Of a stretch of 21,044 nt of DNA, positions 13,148 through 20,580 are shown in pieces. The notes under the pieces were generated by a model. The model did not search any database and was not told where the DNA came from. It saw only the letters and a program-made list of their open reading frames with translations. Within the stretch, counting starts at the first letter, position 1; each line of letters opens with the position of its first letter. Made by a program: the position numbers and the translations under genes. The stretch covers positions 1 to 21,044 of the forward strand of contig CAZTME010000008.1 in NCBI GenBank assembly GCA_964614795.1. Direction: 5' to 3'. The DNA is from CAZTME01 sp964614795. Its GTDB lineage: Bacteria; Patescibacteriota; Microgenomatia; UBA1400; PJMF01.

Positions 13148-14977
13148 ATGCTGTTTTCTGAATTTGCTAAAGCTTTGAACGCACTCGAATCTGTATCTAA
13201 AAGGCTTGAAATCACGGCCTTGTTGGCTAAGGTTTATCGAGAGCTTAACGTTGAAGAAGTGCAACCGGCGAGTTATTTACTGCTTGGCAGTCTTCGACCG
13301 GATTACGATTCACTGGAGTTTCAGATGTCTGCCAAGATGGTCTTGCGCTCTTTGGCAGAATTGCGCTCATCGCACTCTGAAAGTGGGAGTGTGGCAACCG
13401 ATTTGTTTGGCACAAAGTCTATTGATACCGATTTGGAATATGTGACTGCATTGTTTGGCCGGTTGGGGGATGTTGGTTTGGTGGCAGAGCGAGTAGGGGC
13501 AGAAGGATCTGGTGTGTTGGCGGCTCAAACATCTGCAGTTACATCGACGGGAACTGGTTCATCAGCAGATATGACTGCCCCTTTTGTTCTCACTGTCTTT
13601 GATTCGCTCAGCACGATTGCTAGCCTTGCTGGGACCGGTTCCCAGGAGCAAAAAGTTACTCAATTACGCTTGTTGCTGGCCTCATTGGATCCGATTGGAG
13701 CAAAATTTGTTTGCAGAATGGTGGTGGGCAAAATGCGTTTGGGTTTTAGCATTATGACAATAATGGATGCGCTTTCTTGGTCGGTACACAATGACAAACG
13801 TGACCACGAAAAATTGGAGGAAGCATTCCAACAACGGGCAGATATTGGCTACCTGGCTAAAGTCTACCTTTCGGCAGGTTCAGAAGCGGGGCGAGAAAAA
13901 GCCCTAGCCACCTATTCGATGGTGCCAGGTACGCCTGTCGTTCCTCAATTGTGTCAGCGTTTGGCGAGTCCTGCGGAAGTAGTGGAGAAAATGACTACCG
14001 TTTTTGCGGAGCCAAAGTATGATGGTCTGCGCGCGCAAATTCATATTTGTACCGAAAATTCGACAAAAAAGGTTCGGGTTTTTACCAGAAGTCTTGAGGA
14101 TGTTACACACATGTTTCCCGAAGCGGTGAGTGCGGCCGCTTTGCTTCACGTTGATTCGGCGGTGTTTGATTCCGAAGCGATTGGTTTTCATCCGGACACG
14201 GGGGAGCTGTTGCCTTTTCAGGAAACAATTACCCGAAAGCGCAAGCATGCTGTGGCAGAAACGGCGCAGAGCGTCCCGATTCTTTTTTTCATTTTTGACC
14301 TGCTTTTTTTGAATGGCGAGTCATATTTAGACAAACCACTGCGAGAGAGAAAATCAACTCTCATCAACACAATATCAAACTCTGAATATATTTCTGTGAC
14401 AAAGCATTTGGAGTCCGGCGATCCGCAGGAAATTCAAACATTTCATGAATCGCAACTCTCCGGTGGGTTGGAAGGTGTGGTGCTCAAACAACCCGATGCG
14501 CCATATCGGGGTGGGCGCAAGGGCTGGCATTGGGTAAAGTTGAAAGAGCTGGCAGGCACGCGTGGCAAGCTCAAAGATACGCTGGATTGCGTGGTCATGG
14601 GCTACTATCCCGGTCAAGGTAAGCGCACGCAGTTTGGAATTGGCGCGTTTTTGGTCGGAGTGTTGTCGGGCGAAGAATTTGTCACCATTGCCAAAATTGG
14701 CACCGGGCTTACAGATGAGCAATTTAGAGAAATCAAGGCGCTTTGTGATCCTCATCGTTCTGAAGTTGCCCCCAGCCGATTCAAAATTCCCAAAGGCTTG
14801 ACCCCTAGCGTGTTTGTAGAACCTCAAGTGGTGGTCGAAATTGCGGCAGATGAAATTACTAAATCGCCGATGCACACTGCCGGTGTGGCGCTCCGGTTTC
14901 CCAGGATGGTTCGCATTCGATCAGATAAAACGGCAGAGCAAATCACGACGCTGGAGGAGGTGCGAGAGTTGGTTTAG
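13148..14977 (+). CDS. lig: ATP-dependent DNA ligase, archaeal/LIG1 type
   Basis: 609 aa, the usual length for archaeal-type replicative ligases. An N-terminal DNA-binding domain (1 to about 250) includes a Ser/Thr/Ala-rich low-complexity stretch near 118-145, then LTVFDSLSTIA...GTGSQEQK and MRLGFSIMTIMDAL, hallmarks of this family. The adenylation domain has motif I EPKYDGLR with nucleophile Lys290, motif Ia TRSLEDVT, motif III DSEAIGF, motif IV EGVVLK (442-447) and motif V WVKLK; an OB-fold follows. It seals nicks using ATP, where most bacteria use NAD-dependent LigA. By spot count its DNA is around 50-57 percent G+C, against roughly 30-40 percent in neighbouring genes, suggesting transfer or a different history. 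Its last 35 bases overlap the convergent gene at 14943-15431. Confidence 0.95.
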   Translation: MLFSEFAKALNALESVSKRLEITALLAKVYRELNVEEVQPASYLLLGSLRPDYDSLEFQMSAKMVLRSLAELRSSHSESGSVATDLFGTKSIDTDLEYVTALFGRLGDVGLVAERVGAEGSGVLAAQTSAVTSTGTGSSADMTAPFVLTVFDSLSTIASLAGTGSQEQKVTQLRLLLASLDPIGAKFVCRMVVGKMRLGFSIMTIMDALSWSVHNDKRDHEKLEEAFQQRADIGYLAKVYLSAGSEAGREKALATYSMVPGTPVVPQLCQRLASPAEVVEKMTTVFAEPKYDGLRAQIHICTENSTKKVRVFTRSLEDVTHMFPEAVSAAALLHVDSAVFDSEAIGFHPDTGELLPFQETITRKRKHAVAETAQSVPILFFIFDLLFLNGESYLDKPLRERKSTLINTISNSEYISVTKHLESGDPQEIQTFHESQLSGGLEGVVLKQPDAPYRGGRKGWHWVKLKELAGTRGKLKDTLDCVVMGYYPGQGKRTQFGIGAFLVGVLSGEEFVTIAKIGTGLTDEQFREIKALCDPHRSEVAPSRFKIPKGLTPSVFVEPQVVVEIAADEITKSPMHTAGVALRFPRMVRIRSDKTAEQITTLEEVRELV

Positions 14978-15431
14978 AAGGTCTCTCAAAAAATCTATTG
15001 CAGTCATACACAATCCAATCCGAGAGGATGAGCCATGCCCTTATATCGGTTGATGCAAGATGAAACTGGTCTCGAACTGCTTCTCTCACATTCGTTGGGT
15101 CATGGCCTGCGTCAAGAAGATGCATTATTTTTGGAGAAACCTGTGAAAGGTAAAACTTTTTAAGCTGATCAACTGCCACCTGAAATGCGGGATCAGAATA
15201 TTGTTCTCTTGTTGATGCCAACATCGCATCAGAATTAAAAAATTCGATCTTAGAAAATTGTTCCTTCAGCGGATTAAAAATTGTCTTAACCTCAGCGTAA
15301 GTATCTTCTATTCTTTGCTTAATTTCGTGGGGGGGGCGCAATACAAGATAGGAGTAATTAAAACTGCTTCCTGATATGAGAATTTTTCTGACATATGTAT
15401 CTCTTTGTGTACTACTGATATAGTATATCAC
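14943..15431 (-). CDS. Unrecognised 162-aa protein, translationally coupled to the glycosyltransferase
   Basis: I do not recognise the family. 162 aa, soluble, mostly helical in appearance, with charged segments in the middle (HEIKQRIEDTYAEVKTIF) and a helical HDPTNVREAVRDQFHLAS stretch near 108-125. No signal peptide or TM is clear. The GTG start at 15431 shares a GTGA overlap with the stop of the upstream glycosyltransferase gene, which argues that it is a real, coupled gene. A run of eight C on the coding strand (15336-15329) encodes part of Arg-Pro-Pro at about 32-34 and could slip. The 3' end overlaps the convergent ligase gene by 35 bases, and the overlapping tail is Pro/Ala-rich. Confidence 0.62.
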   Translation of the reverse strand: MIYYISSTQRDTYVRKILISGSSFNYSYLVLRPPHEIKQRIEDTYAEVKTIFNPLKEQFSKIEFFNSDAMLASTREQYSDPAFQVAVDQLKKFYLSQVSPKIMHLLDAGHDPTNVREAVRDQFHLASTDIRAWLILSDWIVYDCNRFFERPSKPTLAPPPAS

Positions 15432-16552
15432 TTAGTCAGAAGTCGATTTGCCTCCGCCACCAACTTTTCCCCCGCCAGTCGATTATTTTCCGCCATGGAT
15501 TTGACGTCCTTTTCTGGATTGTGAGCAAGTTTTGGATTGCTCACCAAAGATGAAATGAGTGTTGAGGCCTTGAACATGTTTTCTTCTACCCAGCCAAGAC
15601 CCGCCTCACGAATGATCTCAAGATTGCCGTCTTCTTGGCCGTGAATATGAGTTAAGGCCAGAAACGGTTTGTGGCAGGCGATTGCTTCAAAAATGGTGTT
15701 TGGTCCGGCTTTTCCCGCTACCACATCCGCCGCTTGATAGTATTCATGAACATCGTGGGTATAGCCAACCGGAATTAAAACCACTTGTTTATTAATACGC
15801 TTAATTAATTTTGACACCGCTCTCACAGTTTTAAGCAAATTTTTATTACTCCCACAAAGAACGACGCACTGACAAGCTTGAGGTAACTGCCAGAGACTGG
15901 GAATCAGGTTCAGAATGGCATTTGTCCCTTCTGAACCGGAACTAAAAACTATTGTAAAAATACTCGGTTTTAAACCAAGTTTTTTCCTAATCGAAACATA
16001 ATTTTTGATTGGCTGAAATTTTGGTTTGACAAACCAACCCATGGCTAAATTTTCTGTTTGAGGAACCAAATTATTGGCATAAGCAACCGCTTGTTGATCA
16101 AAAACTATGTTTGCTGAAGCTTTTTGTGAAAGTAAAATGGGGTGAATAGTGCGTGGATCAGGCACAATATTAAGCAAAGGTAAATTATTTTCGACTTTTT
16201 CTTTTTCCAAGCCCGGAAGATACATAAAATGGGTGGTGATAGTGAGATTCGGTTGGAAATCGGCAATTTCATTGGTGATAATAGGTTGATATTTTCGCTT
16301 GAAAACCGCTCTTAATGAATTTCTAATCGTTTGTTGTTCCGAAAGTTTATGAGGGACTTTAAAAGCCATGGGAAAAAATTGATAAATGGGAGTATAAAGA
16401 CTGAAAATGCCATCCCGAACCATGGTTAATTTTGTTTCATAATCTTGACTCAAAATCGACTCAATGGCTTGAGCAATGCTTAAATGCCCCTCTGGTCCAG
16501 AAAAGATGGCAATTTTTTTTCGCTGATTGCTTGAATAAACAGAATTTGTCAT
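15428..16552 (-). CDS. GT28-family glycosyltransferase (MurG/MGDG synthase-like)
   Basis: 374 aa, GT-B fold. The N-terminal half opens with KKIAIFSGPEGHLSIAQAIES (an acceptor-side Gly loop); the C-terminal half has FSSGSEGTNAIL near 206, and the sugar-nucleotide binding motif GKAGPNTIFEA (280-290) followed by HGQEDGN (304-310), as in processive diacylglycerol glucosyl/galactosyltransferases and MurG. Likely acts at the inner face of the membrane, transferring a sugar from a UDP-sugar to a lipid. Whether the acceptor is diacylglycerol or another lipid cannot be told from sequence alone; true MurG is less likely given the N-terminal half. TATAAT lies 8 bases ahead of the ATG, so the mRNA is probably leaderless. 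Confidence 0.85.
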   Translation of the reverse strand: MTNSVYSSNQRKKIAIFSGPEGHLSIAQAIESILSQDYETKLTMVRDGIFSLYTPIYQFFPMAFKVPHKLSEQQTIRNSLRAVFKRKYQPIITNEIADFQPNLTITTHFMYLPGLEKEKVENNLPLLNIVPDPRTIHPILLSQKASANIVFDQQAVAYANNLVPQTENLAMGWFVKPKFQPIKNYVSIRKKLGLKPSIFTIVFSSGSEGTNAILNLIPSLWQLPQACQCVVLCGSNKNLLKTVRAVSKLIKRINKQVVLIPVGYTHDVHEYYQAADVVAGKAGPNTIFEAIACHKPFLALTHIHGQEDGNLEIIREAGLGWVEENMFKASTLISSLVSNPKLAHNPEKDVKSMAENNRLAGEKLVAEANRLLTK

Positions 16553-16575
16553 TATGCGCTATTATACTCATCAAT
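16553..16575. promoter_or_regulatory. 23-base divergent promoter with interlocked -10 boxes, probably leaderless both ways
   Basis: Minus strand: TATAAT (16566-16561), 8 bases to the ATG at 16552. Plus strand: TATACT (16563-16568), 7 bases to the ATG at 16576. Both would start transcription at or next to the start codon. The boxes share four base pairs, so the two genes should compete for polymerase. -35 elements would lie inside the opposing genes and are not convincing. Confidence 0.55.
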
Positions 16576-17103
16576 ATGAATAAAAAAATTATTATTGGTT
16601 TAGGCAATCCCGGTCAAGAGTATGAACGAACCAGACATAATTGCGGTTTTTTGCTGGTGCAAAAAACCGCAATCCAACTCGGACTGAAATTTGCTCAATC
16701 CCCGGATCACAATTTCTTGATTGCCGGCGACTCAACTCATCTGCTCATTTTACCGCAACTATTCATGAATAGATCTGGCGAGGCGGTTGCCTCATACCTT
16801 AAATACTACAAACTCTTACCCCTAGATTTCAATCAATTATATCTGTGTTATGACGACTTGGACTTGAAACTTGGTAATTGGAAAGTGGTAAAAAACTCAT
16901 TTCCAAAAGTTCACAATGGTGTTAACTCCGTAATACAACATCTTGGTCATGGTGATTTTTGGCATGTACGCATGGGTATTGATGCAAGAGATGCGGACAA
17001 TAAAATTCCGGGTCCAAACTATGTTTTAGAAAAAATTCCTTTGACGGAAGTTTCTTTATATGAAGCAATGTGGTCAAGTGTTATTCAGGAAATTCTCAAA
17101 TAA
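16576..17103 (+). CDS. pth: Peptidyl-tRNA hydrolase
   Basis: 175 aa, somewhat short for Pth (about 185-195). Motifs: GLGNPGQEYERTRHN (8-22) with Asn11 and catalytic His21, FMNRSGEAV, YDDLDLKLGNWK and VHNGVNSV, then FWHVRMGI. The enzyme releases peptides from peptidyl-tRNAs that drop off the ribosome. The frame remains open upstream to 16432, but that would run through the divergent glycosyltransferase gene; the ATG at 16576 gives the canonical N-terminus and lies directly beyond the -10 box. The usual GGHNG motif is relaxed to KVHNG; the key Asn is kept. First gene of a probable operon extending to the window edge. Confidence 0.95.
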   Translation: MNKKIIIGLGNPGQEYERTRHNCGFLLVQKTAIQLGLKFAQSPDHNFLIAGDSTHLLILPQLFMNRSGEAVASYLKYYKLLPLDFNQLYLCYDDLDLKLGNWKVVKNSFPKVHNGVNSVIQHLGHGDFWHVRMGIDARDADNKIPGPNYVLEKIPLTEVSLYEAMWSSVIQEILK

Positions 17104-17105
17104 AT

Positions 17106-17513
17106 ATGTCAACGTCTTCGCCTTCTAAAAATTCTGGACAAAAAACTAAAAATGATTCTTATGCAGAATCAAACAAGCCTAATTTGTCCAGTCTTGCTTC
17201 TTTACTCAAAGATTACGAAATTCAAGACACCGGCGGATATATTACTCAAGAGTTCCAGGATTTTGGTTATCGATTAGCTTGCGAATTGGATGATCTCAAA
17301 CACAAGAGTTTGTATATTAAAATGGCAAAAAAAGAATCAAGAGGCTTGCTTGAAAGCGCCCTCTCCTATGTCACAGATGCCCAAAACGTCCAAAGTAAAG
17401 CCAAGTTATTTATGTGGCGAGTTAAACAACTGAAAAATGAAAAAAAGCAGGCGGATAATCTTAAAAAAACTTCTTCGAAGAAAGTTGAAGAACAACAAAA
17501 AACCTTGTTTTAA
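17106..17513 (+). CDS. Unrecognised 135-aa helical protein
   Basis: I do not recognise it. From ATG 17106, 2 bases after the pth stop, 135 aa. Residues 1-35 are Ser/Lys/Asn-rich and probably disordered; the middle (LSSLASLLKDYEIQDTGGYITQEFQDFGYRL, positions 29-59) looks folded; the rest is helical and strongly basic, ending in a Lys-rich tail. No TM, signal peptide or cysteine pattern is seen. The basic character could suit nucleic-acid or membrane-surface binding, but this is a guess. The tight spacing to pth and 9 bases to the next gene support co-transcription. Confidence 0.7.
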   Translation: MSTSSPSKNSGQKTKNDSYAESNKPNLSSLASLLKDYEIQDTGGYITQEFQDFGYRLACELDDLKHKSLYIKMAKKESRGLLESALSYVTDAQNVQSKAKLFMWRVKQLKNEKKQADNLKKTSSKKVEEQQKTLF

Positions 17514-17522
17514 TACTTAATT

Positions 17523-19094
17523 ATGGCAAAAAAACAAACAATCTCAATAAATATTCTTATTTTCTTTTTGATTGTCTTGAGTGTAATATTTGGTTTTGGT
17601 TTTTTGCAAAGAAATTTCGGTTTTGGCCCGCAACTATATCTACCAGATAACGTCATGCATTTCTTTGGTTTTAAAACTTTGGAAAATGTTGAAGAATCGA
17701 AAAATATTCAAGAAATAGTTCCTTTAGAGAAAGTTGAAGTAGAAATACCACCTATTGCAGATATCTTGGTTTTGCCTTTGAGTGTACCGGCCAATTTTTC
17801 ACTTATTGCCTCACAAGATTCGATTGCCACTTTTTCAGCATTAATAAATGATCTGCACAAACTTTCTTTGAAGGAAGAATACTCTAATTTGTTAAAACCA
17901 ACTTCTGAATTATCAGTTGATGATTGGGATGCTACTTCTTCAACCAAATCAACTAGTTTGCTAACTACCTCTTCCCAATCGGCAACTGCCAATTTACAAA
18001 ATGAGGATCAATTAAATCAACTCAATAAATCCTATAAGTCAGATCAAAAAATCTCAATGATTAAATCTGCCCAAATCAATGAAAGTGAGTGGCGGTTATT
18101 CGCCGATCAATTGGAGCTTATTTCTAAAATCCAACCTATGGGAGTAACTTTGTTTGGTTCGAAAATTAGTTTCATCGAAGCAAAATTGCTTATTCAATTC
18201 CTAAATAAAATTTCCACCAACTCATTAATTATGGTGGATCATGAGGGTGGTAGTGTGCAACGCTTGTCTGGTGAAGGTTTTGATCAATTACCCAGTTGGA
18301 ATCAATTATGTAAATTACCTGAAGAAGAAATGAAAACACAACTTTCCAACACAGCTAGCCGGTTAAAGGAAGTTGGGGTTAATGTGGTTTTCGCTCCGGT
18401 TGTTGATGTTGGAACTCACGGATTTATGGGAAGTAGAGTATGTAGCTCTGACCCTAACTTAGTGGCGCAAAAAGCTGCCGATCTCACTCTAATTTATAAC
18501 AACCATAAAATTAAAACAGTAATTAAACATTTTCCCGGCATAGGTGGTGTTAAGCCGGATCTACATGTCGCCAAATCTCCTCTTTTTCAACCAAGTGATG
18601 ATGATATTGCTCCTTTTCTTCAATATATGAATCTTTTTCCAAAAAATGCGGTGATGAATTCCTTCGTTCGAATGAGGGGTTTGGATGAATCTTTAAGTTG
18701 TCCATTAAGTCAGGATTGCATGAAAGAAGCGAGAAATCTTTTTCCTTCCGCACTATTTGTTACAGACGCTTTAGAAATGAAAAGTGCGGGTTTTTTTAAT
18801 CAGGAAAATCTGCGTCCAACTTATATTTTACCGGACGATTTTATTGATATGACTGAGCTTTCACAAGATAAAGTTAGTTCGAAATCCGCAGAGTTAGAAT
18901 TAAATTTAATAGAAAGAAGCATATTGGCCATTGAGGCCGGAAATGATGTTATCCTTTTTGGACCGAAAAATAATGCTGAAGAAATGCGCATTCTGGTTGA
19001 AGTCCTAAAAACAAGGTATACTAACAGCAACTTTTTTGCCGGCAGAATAGATCAATCAAGAGAGAGGATTAAAAGTTGGAAACAGATAGAATGA
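17523..19094 (+). CDS. Membrane-anchored glycoside hydrolase family 3 (NagZ-like)
   Basis: 523 aa, against about 340 for plain NagZ. One N-terminal TM (about 10-28) anchors it with the rest outside; about 170 extra residues, partly Ser/Thr-rich linker, precede the GH3 barrel. Barrel motifs: VDHEGGSVQRLSG (238-250), VFAPVVDVG, KHFPGIGG (335-342), a DLH (346-348) in the position of the NagZ Asp-x-His acid/base pair, and VTDALEMKSAG (413-423) with presumed nucleophile Asp415. NagZ enzymes remove N-acetylglucosamine from muropeptides. The loop GHGD of the family is altered to GIGG, so substrate binding may differ. It probably acts on peptidoglycan or glycans at the cell surface. Confidence 0.86.
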   Translation: MAKKQTISINILIFFLIVLSVIFGFGFLQRNFGFGPQLYLPDNVMHFFGFKTLENVEESKNIQEIVPLEKVEVEIPPIADILVLPLSVPANFSLIASQDSIATFSALINDLHKLSLKEEYSNLLKPTSELSVDDWDATSSTKSTSLLTTSSQSATANLQNEDQLNQLNKSYKSDQKISMIKSAQINESEWRLFADQLELISKIQPMGVTLFGSKISFIEAKLLIQFLNKISTNSLIMVDHEGGSVQRLSGEGFDQLPSWNQLCKLPEEEMKTQLSNTASRLKEVGVNVVFAPVVDVGTHGFMGSRVCSSDPNLVAQKAADLTLIYNNHKIKTVIKHFPGIGGVKPDLHVAKSPLFQPSDDDIAPFLQYMNLFPKNAVMNSFVRMRGLDESLSCPLSQDCMKEARNLFPSALFVTDALEMKSAGFFNQENLRPTYILPDDFIDMTELSQDKVSSKSAELELNLIERSILAIEAGNDVILFGPKNNAEEMRILVEVLKTRYTNSNFFAGRIDQSRERIKSWKQIE

Positions 19095-19154
19095 TTTTTA
19101 TCAAAGAAAAATCCATTACATAAAATCTTAAAAAATATTTAAAGAATCAATATT

Positions 19155-19652
19155 ATGTTGGAAAGATCAATCACTCATTTACTATGGCTTTTTCAATATT
19201 TGATACCTGTTATTTTGGCCGGTATACACTTAATTTTTGTCGCACTTCCCAATGATCAGGGTTTTGAAGCGGTGATTTGGTTTTTACTGGGAGCTTATTT
19301 GGGAAATATTGTTTTGATTGTCGACTCTGTTTGGCTTTATCCAAAATATAATGAGTTAAGAACCGTACCCCAAAAACTAATTTCTCGATCTTTGATTTTT
19401 CTAATTGCATATATTATCACTGCTTTATTTGTTGTTACCACCAGTGCCAGTTCATTGGGAATTGGTTTGGTATTGGGTATAGGTTTTAGTTTATGGGGAG
19501 AAATGCTCGCTTACTTATTAACCCAGCCACAATTTTTTGCCCAAAGATATTTTTTTCAATTAAAAAGAACTGCTTCTTTGGCAGAACAACATGGTTTTGT
19601 CATTGGTTTTGGTTTAATGATGTTGGGATTAGCCATTTTTGGTTTGGGATAA
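19155..19652 (+). CDS. Five-helix integral membrane protein of unknown function
   Basis: 165 aa with hydrophobic segments near 11-30, 37-58, 77-96, 99-121 and 147-164, and few charged residues between them. I do not recognise the family; no transporter or enzyme signature is visible. Start ATG 19155 has no Shine-Dalgarno, and 60 AT-rich bases separate it from the GH3 gene. The position between a wall glycosidase and lgt points to envelope work, without more detail. Confidence 0.72.
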   Translation: MLERSITHLLWLFQYLIPVILAGIHLIFVALPNDQGFEAVIWFLLGAYLGNIVLIVDSVWLYPKYNELRTVPQKLISRSLIFLIAYIITALFVVTTSASSLGIGLVLGIGFSLWGEMLAYLLTQPQFFAQRYFFQLKRTASLAEQHGFVIGFGLMMLGLAIFGLG

Positions 19653-19670
19653 TGACATATCAGTTGCGAT

Positions 19671-19711
19671 CGCGTGCAAATAATTTATGTTTTTATTGCG
19701 CGACAAGTCTA
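19671..19711 (+). repeat. Hairpin repeat, family B, copy 3
   Basis: CGCGTGCAAATAA (19671-19683) pairs imperfectly with TTATTGCGCG (19693-19702), followed by ACAAGTCTATTG. Over 22 bases (19693-19714) it differs from the copy at 4112-4133 at one position. The outer arm TAGACTTGT is missing here. It lies between the membrane protein gene and lgt, near the middle of the plus-strand operon. Confidence 0.5.
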
Positions 19712-19740
19712 TTGATCAAAAACCCTAATCAAAAGCCTTT

Positions 19741-20580
19741 ATGTTGAATATTCCTCAGTCAATAAATATTGGATTTTTGACAATTCATTTTTATGGAATA
19801 ATTATGGCTGTAGCTGTAATTGCGGCGTGGCTAATTGCCAATTATTTTGCAAAAAAATATGATGAATTCAATAAAACTGCAAATAATCATAATACTATTT
19901 CAGCTTCAAATATTTTAGAACAGGCAACACCCTATATCTTGATTTTCGGTTTAATTGGTGCCAGATTTTGGCATGTTATCACCGATTGGCAATTATATTG
20001 GCCTGGTTGGCAAGAAGCTTTTTTTATTTGGCAGGGAGGGTTAAGCATTTTGGGGGCGGTTACAGGCGGAGTAATAGGTTGGTTGGTGTTTTTCAAACAG
20101 AAAAAGCTAGATCAAGACAAAATTTGGTTAATTCCTGATGTTATTGTTTTATCTCTACCATTTGCTCAAGCTATTGGCAGAATCGGTAATTGGATAAATC
20201 AAGAATTATTTGGCTTGCCAACAAATTTGCCTTGGGGAATTTGGATTGATCATAATTATCGGCCACTTCAATTTATCAATGAAGAAAAATTTCACCCTTT
20301 GTTTGCCTACGAAGCAATTCTAATGTTAGCGACGGGTTTATTTTTATGGTGGCTGGTAAAAAAACGAATAAATTGGTTAGGCACAGGTTTTTTTACTATA
20401 GTTTATCTATTTATTTACAGCACGATCAGATTTATGCTGGACTTCTTAAGAATTGAGAAAAGTCAAACCTTCACAATTTTTGATCATGATTTCGGTATTA
20501 ATCAATTAATTCTAATTTTTGTTATCATCATTTCAATATACTTACTAAAAAAATGGTGGCTATCTGGAAAAGAAATTTGA
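19741..20580 (+). CDS. lgt: Prolipoprotein diacylglyceryl transferase
   Basis: 279 aa, normal Lgt length, about seven TMs. Motifs: IHFYG near the N-terminus, GLIGARFWHV, WQGGLSILGAVTGG, and the signature GRIGNWINQELFG (146-158) with the conserved Arg147 and Asn150, then HPLFAYEA. Lgt attaches diacylglycerol from phosphatidylglycerol to the lipobox Cys of prolipoproteins. In the GGLSILG segment the position of E. coli His103 (GGMSFHGG) is Leu, by my motif alignment; other lineages also vary there. Start ATG 19741 has no Shine-Dalgarno. The stop TGA shares one base with the next ATG (TGATG), implying translational coupling. Confidence 0.95.
   Translation: MLNIPQSINIGFLTIHFYGIIMAVAVIAAWLIANYFAKKYDEFNKTANNHNTISASNILEQATPYILIFGLIGARFWHVITDWQLYWPGWQEAFFIWQGGLSILGAVTGGVIGWLVFFKQKKLDQDKIWLIPDVIVLSLPFAQAIGRIGNWINQELFGLPTNLPWGIWIDHNYRPLQFINEEKFHPLFAYEAILMLATGLFLWWLVKKRINWLGTGFFTIVYLFIYSTIRFMLDFLRIEKSQTFTIFDHDFGINQLILIFVIIISIYLLKKWWLSGKEI

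Noticed and set aside
14375..14875. 166-residue antisense frame opposite the DNA ligase
   Set aside because: Long antisense frames are expected in a GC-richer gene; the sense strand carries all ligase motifs.
16432..16575. 48-residue upstream extension of pth
   Set aside because: It lies within the divergent glycosyltransferase gene, and the extension does not match Pth; the ATG at 16576 gives the normal N-terminus.
19092..19112. GATTTTT/AAAAATC inverted repeat after the GH3 gene as a terminator
   Set aside because: The stem is purely AT apart from one pair and no T-tract follows; it is likely chance in AT-rich sequence.
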